From a virus, in IMG/VR virus record IMGVR_UViG_3300034283_001607, positions 1-25,334 of that record: a stretch of 25,334 bases of DNA, one strand, 5' to 3'. Under the pieces are notes generated by a model. That model ran no database searches. It was not told the origin of the DNA and saw nothing but the letters and a program-made list of their open reading frames with translations. Position numbers and translations under genes: made by a program. Below, one piece after another: positions 6,494 to 12,414 of the stretch. Positions within the stretch are counted from its first letter, which is position 1. Each line of letters begins with the position of its first letter.

Positions 6494-9297
6494 TTGTATT
6501 TCTCTACCATGTTGATCAGGCGCTGGTTTAGCAAGGGCTCGACGACCTCGCGAGTCATAGCTGGGGCCATTCCGTTGCCGACGATGATTTTGGCTAGGCT
6601 GCGGTCATCAGGGAGAGGATAGCTGTCTGACAGGCCGAGCAAACGAGCGTAAGAGCGCGGATTAAGTGCTCGCACATCACCGCCGGGCAGCACCACTCGG
6701 TCGGTTTGCACCGGACTAGATAGCACCGTGATTCCGGGCTTGCCTGCGAACGCCAGTGGGATGTCCCCTTTGAAGCCAGAGCCGCCGCCGACTAGCAGAG
6801 GCGTGTCAAGACTTGCTGGATCAATGCCACGCTCAGCAAGCCGCCTGAGCTGCCACGGCGCAAGCTGGGAAGGCCGCATGCTCTCAAGCTGATCTTCAAT
6901 AGCAGGAAACCAGTCACCCGGTTTAGGCCAGTATTGTTGGGCCGGCGGCAAGTCTGCATCGAGCATTGCGCGAACCATCATTCTGTTTCGATTGCTCGGG
7001 GCGCCAAGGTCAGCGGCATTGTGGCGCACGATGTCCCAGTTATAACCCTGCTCGTTCAGTTCGTCGGCAATTCGCTGAAACGCTCCGCGCTTCTGGTAAG
7101 CCGGGACGTTCTCTAGCGTGAAAATTGGCGGTCGAATGTCCCTGATGGCGCGAGCGGTAGCATCGGCCGTCATAAGGTCGATGGGGTCTTCAGTTTTACA
7201 GTTGGCGCTGCTGTAGTTTTTGCAGCTCGGGCTGGCGTGCAACAGGTCTACCTTGCCGGCCATCGGCGAAAAATCAACGTCTTGCACATCAGCGTTGACT
7301 ATGTGCTTGCCAAACAAATTAGCGTAGTGCTGAGCAATCTCCGGATCTTTCTCGACCGCCATCACCGGCTTGGCCAGTCCTTCAAGGCCGTGCTCAAGCG
7401 TGCCGCCGCCGGAGAAAATCGACATCATGCGGGGCAGATATTTTTCGGCCAGCCCCACTAGCCCTCCCTTGGCCTTGCGGTCAACAATGTTGGTGATGCT
7501 CGGGTCGAAGATTACGAAGTTTCTGCTGCCTTCTCCGGCATTGCGAGAGTTTCCATCAAGGTACTTGATGCCGGGGATGCCCGCTTCCTGAAAATCTTGC
7601 CGAACTCTTTCGGCGGATTCCCTCCATCCGGGCTTATCAAAATGTTTAAGCGGCCCCCTTAAATAGTTATAAAAATCTTCCCCGGAATTAAGGACATTTG
7701 TTCTTCCGGCAGAAAGCCACTTGTCTAAATTTTTATCATAAGAAGCAAGCCCGGTAGACCCCATAAAGTCTTTTACGGCCTCAGACTGCACCCCAAGCGG
7801 CTTGTCCCAGTCCAGCATCTGAATCACTTTGTCTTCTGGCAGCTCGACGGTGTACAGCTTGCCCGTGGCGTTTACTGCATTCCTAAGCTCATCTGACGGG
7901 TCGTAATTGTGGAGGTCTCTGTAGGCCGCGCTAATTGCTTGCGAGGGATAATCAAAGCCTAGCCAGTCGTCAGCGTGCAGCGCCTTGATAAGGCCTTCCT
8001 GCGGCTCTGAGAAGTGCCCGGTGCCCAGCAAATCAAGCAGCTCATCGTGTTCAGCATCTTTCGGCAGAGCCTCAAGAAACTTTTCTCGCATTGCTTTGTG
8101 TGAAAGTTTTTTGGCGTACTGCTTAGCCACTTCCATATCCTCAGCAGTGTATGCGCCGTGACCATAGGCCTGCGATCCCTCCCCTGTTCCAATCTTTGAC
8201 AGGTCAAACTCTCCGAGCGGATTGCGCTCGGTCGGCGGGAAAACATGTGGCGAGCCGTGATAGACCTTGAGGTACTTTTTGACTAAATTCTCAAGGCCGC
8301 CGACAAGGCCGCCCCTCGCGTACTCCTCCGGCTCCTCGCTCTCTGGCTGATACAGCGCAGCACCGCCGGCCACTGGCGTCACCACTGCGGCGTGTCTAAG
8401 GGCGCGGATGAGATCGTTGTGCGTCGTCTGGTCGCCCTCAAGAGCGTCCCAGTTGCCATGATGCACAAGGTGCTGGTAGTACGGTTCAAGGTCGGGCTCT
8501 ATCCTGACATCCATCGCCCGCTGCCTGTCGCCCATGCGGTCAACCGCCTCATAGCCGCCGATGGGACGCCCCTGCCTAGAGCGAGACATGTACTTGCCGG
8601 CGTCCTCGCTCGACATCCCGATGTGGCCCTTGATTTCTCTAGCGTCGAACGTGCCGATGTCACCGCGCCCCAGCATGCTGGCCGGGAAGCCAGACTTGCC
8701 GCTTGAGACGCCCTTGATGCCCTCGGTGAAGCCGCGCCATTCGTCAATGGGGGCGAACAGCATCTCGTTCAGCTCATATCCCTTAGGGGCGAGGTTCTCG
8801 GCGGCATAGCGCAGGTCGTCGGCCAGCATGTTCTGCATGCCGAAGACCCGGAACTTGCGCCGGATGTCCTCAATCGAGTCGGTGTCTGCGACGCCCTGCT
8901 CGGCAAGGTCGAGGTACTTCTGCCCGGCCGGGCTCAGCAGCCAGCTAGAGAACGCGCCCTCGGGTCGAATCAGTCCCGGCTCGGGGTCGTAGATTTTGAG
9001 ACCTAAGCGCTCAACATCGTCGAGCTTGCGGCCGGTACGCATCACGCTGCTACGGGTGATTCCGTAGGCCTTGAGCAGGTCTCGCGGCCCCATCTCGCCG
9101 CGACGAGCCCGCTCGGCCTGCTCCTGCATGAAGCGGCCGAAGTTGTCCTGAATGTAGGCCGGCACCTCCTCGATGTAGCCGGTGTCCCGATGGAAATCAG
9201 ACAGCGGCCGCCACACCCAGTCGTCGATTTTAGTCGTCGGCGCGTCAACGTGCTCCGCAATCTTCTTCAGCCTGCCGAGCGCTGACTTGAGCCCCAT
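6490..9297 (-). CDS. Polyvalent fusion: N-terminal helical domain, ADP-ribosyltransferase-like domain, C5 cytosine-DNA methyltransferase (935 aa)
   Basis: Three modules are joined by YARGGLVGG (about 326-334) and KAKGGLVG (about 608-615) linkers. Residues 1-320 are a mostly helical domain with LLSPAGQKYLDLAEQG and SGFPASMLGRGDIGTFDARE. Residues about 343-606 look like a polyvalent-type ADP-ribosyltransferase: VYHGSP, then GTGEGSQAYGHGAYTAED, and near the end GIPGIKYLDG and NFVIFDPSITNIV. Residues about 624-922 carry the ordered C5 methyltransferase motifs: SIFSGGGTLEHGL (I, SAM binding), SPSC (IV, catalytic Cys692), LENV (VI), NAADLGAPSNRNR (VIII) and the IX/X region IIVGNGMAP. The methyltransferase part appears complete. 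The gene follows the 84-aa gene by one base and overlaps the 164-aa gene by ATGA. Its place among packaging genes, and the domain mix, suggest anti-defence or DNA-modifying roles; this is inference. Confidence 0.85.
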   Translation of the reverse strand: MGLKSALGRLKKIAEHVDAPTTKIDDWVWRPLSDFHRDTGYIEEVPAYIQDNFGRFMQEQAERARRGEMGPRDLLKAYGITRSSVMRTGRKLDDVERLGLKIYDPEPGLIRPEGAFSSWLLSPAGQKYLDLAEQGVADTDSIEDIRRKFRVFGMQNMLADDLRYAAENLAPKGYELNEMLFAPIDEWRGFTEGIKGVSSGKSGFPASMLGRGDIGTFDAREIKGHIGMSSEDAGKYMSRSRQGRPIGGYEAVDRMGDRQRAMDVRIEPDLEPYYQHLVHHGNWDALEGDQTTHNDLIRALRHAAVVTPVAGGAALYQPESEEPEEYARGGLVGGLENLVKKYLKVYHGSPHVFPPTERNPLGEFDLSKIGTGEGSQAYGHGAYTAEDMEVAKQYAKKLSHKAMREKFLEALPKDAEHDELLDLLGTGHFSEPQEGLIKALHADDWLGFDYPSQAISAAYRDLHNYDPSDELRNAVNATGKLYTVELPEDKVIQMLDWDKPLGVQSEAVKDFMGSTGLASYDKNLDKWLSAGRTNVLNSGEDFYNYLRGPLKHFDKPGWRESAERVRQDFQEAGIPGIKYLDGNSRNAGEGSRNFVIFDPSITNIVDRKAKGGLVGLAEKYLPRMMSIFSGGGTLEHGLEGLAKPVMAVEKDPEIAQHYANLFGKHIVNADVQDVDFSPMAGKVDLLHASPSCKNYSSANCKTEDPIDLMTADATARAIRDIRPPIFTLENVPAYQKRGAFQRIADELNEQGYNWDIVRHNAADLGAPSNRNRMMVRAMLDADLPPAQQYWPKPGDWFPAIEDQLESMRPSQLAPWQLRRLAERGIDPASLDTPLLVGGGSGFKGDIPLAFAGKPGITVLSSPVQTDRVVLPGGDVRALNPRSYARLLGLSDSYPLPDDRSLAKIIVGNGMAPAMTREVVEPLLNQRLINMVEKYK

Positions 9298-9298
9298 C

Positions 9299-9553
9299 TC
9301 AGCAATTCCACGCTTTGAGGCTTAAAGCCTTGCGCGTCGGCTTGCCCTTCTCGTCCTTCATCGGCCCCGGCATCCCGCCCATGCGGGCGCAGAATGATTT
9401 GCGCCGGGCCGCGTCCTTCTCGGTCTTGGGATGCGGGGCCGGAGGCTTGAGGTTCATGCCCTCGGCCTTGGCGCTGGCCCTGCCCTTGGCATTCAAACCG
9501 CCCTTCGGGTCTTTGCCCTCCTTGCGAGTCCATGCGGGTGTTTTAGGCGGCAT
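9299..9553 (-). CDS. Small conserved phage protein (DUF6321-like)
   Basis: An 84-residue, strongly basic protein with the conserved features WTRKEGKDPKGGLNAKGRAS and RRKSFCARMGGMPGPMKDEKG, ending TRKALSLKAWNC. I recognise this as the small DUF6321-type family often found beside terminase or in DNA-metabolism regions of phages; its function is unknown. The start is placed at the ATG at 9553 (MPPKTPAW) because family similarity begins there. The frame is open further upstream, but that part only runs antiphase inside the terminase gene. It overlaps the end of TerL by 11 bases and is followed one base later by the 935-aa gene. Several Lys/Arg clusters would suit nucleic-acid contact. Confidence 0.85.
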   Translation of the reverse strand: MPPKTPAWTRKEGKDPKGGLNAKGRASAKAEGMNLKPPAPHPKTEKDAARRKSFCARMGGMPGPMKDEKGKPTRKALSLKAWNC

Positions 9554-11114
9554 AGGGATTTGTCCTCTCCTTGCGGTATTTTCGCGGCTCATCGTGGTCT
9601 CGCGCCACCGGCAGCTCAAACCATCGTTCGTTGCGGAGAAATATAACAGCCTGCGTAAAAGTGTCCACATAGTCGTCGTGCTCGGCCACGGGGAACTTGC
9701 CGATTTGCTTTAGGAAGCCGGCAGCCCATGAGACCGGATGCCCGAGATTCTTCGCCGACTCGGGAATCCAAATCAGCTCAAGCTCCAGCGTTGGCGCCGC
9801 CTGATGCGCCCGGCTGACCTTGTCGGCGTTGCCGGGGTTGTAGCCGATTGCGGGCACCTTGGCGAGCCTGAGGTCTTGCAGCAGGCTCTGGCCACTGGCC
9901 TTGGCCTCGACCAGCACCCTGTCGGGCCGGCGCGGCCTCGCATACGGGTTGTCCTTGGTCTTGCCGCCGCCACCATACTCCGTGCTCCAGTCCTTGATGG
10001 CCCGCGCCCTGAGGTCGGGGTAGCTCAGGTGCTCATCCCATGCGTCGATGAGCATCACGTTGCGCTCACCCTTGTGCGTGAACACGGCCCAGACTGTGCA
10101 GGCGGTCGGGTCGCCAGTTGACCTTTCCGTAAACGCACAGTCGTAGCTCTGGAGGATGAACTCAAACTGCGGCAGCCCCTCGTCAGCCGGCCAGAGCTGG
10201 AAGTACTTGGTCTTGAGAATCCCGCCCTCGCTCGGCGTCGGGTCTTGCTGGAGCTGGCCAGCGGTGCCGTAAACGCCGAGCAATTGCTTGAGGTTGCGTA
10301 TCTCCTCAGCGCCGAAGCGCTCGGAGCAGATAAGCTCGCCGACCTTCTGGCGCGGATCGTAGGCGCCAAGCGATGTCGTGCGCTTCTTGCCATCCCATTC
10401 GGCCGGGATGCAGATGTGCTCCCAGCCGCCGATGTCGAGGATGTGCCCGCTGATGTCGCGCTCATGCAGGCGCTGCATGACGGTAACCATGCTGTCGGTC
10501 TTTGGGTTGTTCAGGCGCGTGCTCCACACCATGTCGAACCACTCCAGCGCCGAGTCTCGCATCGCGTCGGACTGGGCCTCCTGCGCCGAGTGCGGGTCGT
10601 CGAGGATGAGCCGGCTGCCGCCCTCGCCGGTCGCCGTGCCGCCGACACTGGTCGCGATTCGGTAGCCCGTCTTGTCATTTTCAAACCGCTGCTTAGCGTT
10701 CTGGTCGCCCGCCAACGCGAACAGATGACCCCATCGCGCTTGATACCAAGGGCTTTGCACCAGCCGCCGCGCCTTGAGGTTGTCCCTGATGCTCAGCGTG
10801 CCGGAGTAACTCGCGCACAGGAATTTCTGTTCCGGGCAGGTGAGCCATTCCCACATCGGCCACATCACGCTGACGATGGTCGATTTGCTGTGTCGGGGCG
10901 GAATGTTGATCAACAGGCGCCGCAACTCTCCGGCACTCACCGCCTCAAGGTGCTCGCAGATTTCCTCGATGTGCCAGCTTTCCACGAACGGGATGCCCGG
11001 CTCGACAACGTGCCACGCTTGCCGCACGAACTCATACAGGCTTGCGCTGGCCTTACGCCGAGCCTGCTCGGCCTCCACGGCCTTCAGCAGCAGCTCTGGC
11101 GTGAGCTGGCTCAT
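9543..11114 (-). CDS. terL: Terminase large subunit
   Basis: This is the DNA-packaging motor ATPase and nuclease, 523 residues, a normal length for the family. The ATPase half shows a Walker-A-like PPRHSKST at about 72-79, the conserved ASYSGTLSIRDN segment, and Walker B LILDDP near 169-174. The nuclease half has the acidic triad candidates Asp325 (QSYDCAF), Glu403 (VLVEAKASGQS) and the HDDYVDTF cluster at about 479-485. The start in an ATGA overlap with TerS (11111-11114) indicates translational coupling. It is followed by, and overlaps, the small SFCARMGGMPG-motif gene. The protein docks on the portal during packaging. The motif set is complete, so it should be active. Confidence 0.95.
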   Translation of the reverse strand: MSQLTPELLLKAVEAEQARRKASASLYEFVRQAWHVVEPGIPFVESWHIEEICEHLEAVSAGELRRLLINIPPRHSKSTIVSVMWPMWEWLTCPEQKFLCASYSGTLSIRDNLKARRLVQSPWYQARWGHLFALAGDQNAKQRFENDKTGYRIATSVGGTATGEGGSRLILDDPHSAQEAQSDAMRDSALEWFDMVWSTRLNNPKTDSMVTVMQRLHERDISGHILDIGGWEHICIPAEWDGKKRTTSLGAYDPRQKVGELICSERFGAEEIRNLKQLLGVYGTAGQLQQDPTPSEGGILKTKYFQLWPADEGLPQFEFILQSYDCAFTERSTGDPTACTVWAVFTHKGERNVMLIDAWDEHLSYPDLRARAIKDWSTEYGGGGKTKDNPYARPRRPDRVLVEAKASGQSLLQDLRLAKVPAIGYNPGNADKVSRAHQAAPTLELELIWIPESAKNLGHPVSWAAGFLKQIGKFPVAEHDDYVDTFTQAVIFLRNERWFELPVARDHDEPRKYRKERTNPYAA

Positions 11115-11449
11115 TGCAGCACCCGGTCGTCGGCACGCTCCTGCACGCCGGCCTTGCCGAGCATGCTCCTCATGCTGGCCAGCTCAGCGTCGCTGAGGTT
11201 CGCCAACTTGACGACAGTCTCAACTGTAGTGACCGATTCCTGCTTGACTTGCAGTGGCAGCACCTTGCCGACCAGCGCCAGAAACGGCCCCGGATTCTCG
11301 ACCGCCTGCTGCGCGAGATAAGCGACGCCGCCGGCATCGCTAAGCGCCGTGAGGATCATGTCCTTCAGCGCCGCCGTGTTTTTATTCGGCGTGCCGACCG
11401 TGCGCCCGCCCCGCCTCACGCCCTTAAATTCGCCCTTCTTAAATGGCAT
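11111..11449 (-). CDS. terS: Probable terminase small subunit
   Basis: A 112-residue protein with a basic N-terminus (MPFKKGEFKGVRRGGR, then VGTPNKNTAALKDMIL) typical of small phage DNA-packaging proteins, and a central helical part (AYLAQQAVENPGPFLALVGK, LPLQVKQE). TerS recognises the packaging site and regulates TerL. Position directly before TerL with an ATGA overlap supports the call; the sequence alone would be less certain. I chose the ATG at 11449; a TTG three codons upstream (11458) is also possible. No strong ribosome site is seen, and a small inverted repeat lies just upstream, so translation may depend on local RNA structure. Confidence 0.75.
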   Translation of the reverse strand: MPFKKGEFKGVRRGGRTVGTPNKNTAALKDMILTALSDAGGVAYLAQQAVENPGPFLALVGKVLPLQVKQESVTTVETVVKLANLSDAELASMRSMLGKAGVQERADDRVLQ

Positions 11450-11457
11450 TCTTATCA

Positions 11458-11472
11458 ACGCTTCTTAAGCGT
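11458..11472 (-). promoter_or_regulatory. Inverted repeat just upstream of terS
   Basis: On the minus strand the sequence ACGCTT-AAG-AAGCGT forms a six-base-pair stem with a three-base loop, ending eight bases before the terS ATG. The only purine-rich Shine-Dalgarno-like bases (AAGAAG) lie in its loop and 3' arm, so folding could limit terS translation. This is a short repeat and could be chance. Confidence 0.3.
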
Positions 11473-11496
11473 CGCCTCATATTTCTCGCTGTTAAT

Positions 11497-11739
11497 TCAA
11501 CAGCAATCTTTAACGCTAACTTTGAAACACTCCGGTGCCAAATAGTGGCACTCACATTCCCCGCTCTTCGTTTCGTGTGGCCACAGCGTAACCCATCCGT
11601 CTCCGAGCCGCTCGTAACTGTCTGCGGCCAGCGCGGCCTGAGCCGCCACCATAACCATCGTCATTTCGCTTGCGCCTTTCCGGTAAGCCCTGAGGATGTC
11701 CAGCAGCTCACCCAGCCCCCTGCGATTCATCGTGACCAT
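11497..11739 (-). CDS. Hypothetical protein upstream of terS
   Basis: An 80-residue protein of unknown function. The first part is helical (RRGLGELLDILRAYRKG, then an Ala-rich AAQAALAADSYERLG). The second part is Cys-rich (GECECHYLAPECFKVSVKDCC), with six cysteines in the last 25 residues, which could bind metal, though no standard finger spacing is present. The start at 11739 overlaps the stop of the preceding gene in TGATG fashion. A second in-frame Met three codons later is an alternative start. It appears to be the second gene of the operon that leads into terS. Confidence 0.65.
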   Translation of the reverse strand: MVTMNRRGLGELLDILRAYRKGASEMTMVMVAAQAALAADSYERLGDGWVTLWPHETKSGECECHYLAPECFKVSVKDCC

Positions 11740-12194
11740 CAGTTAACGCTTGCGTCAATGGAAAGGTTGACGTTTGCGTTAAGGTTAGGTCGGTAAATCG
11801 TGCTCTCCCACCGCGTCACCACATCCATGTGATTGTGGCGCTGCTGCGGCGTCACTCGACATATCGGCTTGATCCAGCCGATATGCTTCAGAGCCCCGAC
11901 CCCGGACACCCAGACATTGTGGTGCAGCCGAATATCCCGCAGCAGCCCGTGCTGCGAACAGTAACTGCGGAACCTGTCTCCCTCCACAAACCGCTGGCGC
12001 ACCAGCAGCCCGGCGCATAGCGTCAGATACCGTTCAACAAACTCGGGGGCAACCCTGTACGCCCGACCCCAGCACTGAGCGGCCAGCCGGAAGGCTTCCC
12101 GCATCCTGTCCTGCTCGGGGCGCGGCGCTTGCCCATGCGCCCAGCCAAGGCCCGCAACGTCATCATCATCAAACAAACTCGCTTGCTGAAACAT
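11739..12194 (-). CDS. Hypothetical phage protein, first gene of the packaging block
   Basis: A 151-residue protein of unknown function. It is basic and aromatic in the middle (LCAGLLVRQRFVEGDRFRSY, HHNVWVSGVGALKHIGWIKP) and contains RHNHMDVVTRWESTIYR. I recall similar endings in small replication- or packaging-region proteins of other phages but cannot assign a role. A strong GGGAGGAG ribosome site lies about seven bases before the ATG at 12194, which fits the first gene of a transcript. It is followed by a TGATG overlap with the next gene. The GTAC-rich non-coding region lies immediately upstream, so its expression may be controlled from there. Confidence 0.7.
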   Translation of the reverse strand: MFQQASLFDDDDVAGLGWAHGQAPRPEQDRMREAFRLAAQCWGRAYRVAPEFVERYLTLCAGLLVRQRFVEGDRFRSYCSQHGLLRDIRLHHNVWVSGVGALKHIGWIKPICRVTPQQRHNHMDVVTRWESTIYRPNLNANVNLSIDASVN

Positions 12195-12254
12195 GACTGA
12201 ACTCCTCCCGCATCAACATAATTTTTTTCCCGTTTTGGCACCCAAATCGTCCGC

Positions 12255-12414
12255 GTACCCAGCGTACCTTTTTGTACCCCCCCTATAGGGGGTGGGTACG
12301 TTTAGGTACGGCTAGGGCACTTTTTGCCCTCCGGTACCCAAATTGGAAAAGTACCGGCAGGTACGTTTAGGTACGCGTACTCAAACGTACTTAGTACCGG
12401 GACGTACCGGGTAC
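12255..12414. repeat. Fourteen phased GTAC tetramers
   Basis: GTAC starts at 12255, 12264, 12274, 12296, 12306, 12334, 12351, 12361, 12371, 12377, 12387, 12394, 12404 and 12411. Steps of 10 occur six times and steps of 17 link several others (for example 12377-12394-12411). The longer unit GTACGTTTAGGTACG occurs twice, at 12296 and 12361, and flanking bases are often G before and C or G after. About 0.6 would be expected by chance in 160 bases. Because GTAC is its own complement, the array reads the same on both strands. The last copy touches the primase stop codon. Confidence 0.85.
12314..12330. repeat. Small hairpin inside the GTAC array
   Basis: AGGGCA-CTTTT-TGCCCT is a perfect six-base-pair stem with a five-base loop. 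It fills the largest gap between GTAC copies (12306 to 12334). No U-tract follows on either strand, so it is not a typical intrinsic terminator. Confidence 0.5.

Larger units (their letters stand above)
12195..12414. promoter_or_regulatory. Non-coding region with GTAC array; candidate origin or control region
   Basis: This stretch lies between the end of the primase-helicase gene and the start of the leftward packaging block. I see no plausible gene in it. It has an AT-rich tract (about 12221-12236), a dense run of GTAC tetramers, a near-palindrome GTACCCCCCC-TATA-GGGGGTGGGTAC at 12274-12299 and a hairpin at 12314-12330. Iterated short sites next to a replication gene would suit an origin of replication or a multi-site operator. 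No sigma70 promoter was identified with confidence. Confidence 0.55.

Noticed and set aside
9554-9670. N-terminal extension of the 84-aa DUF6321-like gene
   Set aside because: Family resemblance starts at MPPKTPAW and the extension only overlaps the TerL C-terminus in another frame.
10245-11321. Long plus-strand open frame (358 codons) opposite the terminase genes
   Set aside because: It runs antiphase to TerL and TerS, has no ribosome site, and its translation (Leu/Ala/Arg-rich) shows no family character.
12274-12299. G-quadruplex in the C7/G5 stretch
   Set aside because: Only two G-runs of three or more are close together, so four-stranded folding within the element is not supported.
12255-12414. 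GTAC array as a CRISPR or tandem-repeat array
   Set aside because: Repeat units are four to fifteen bases with irregular short gaps; there is no long repeat or unique spacer pattern.
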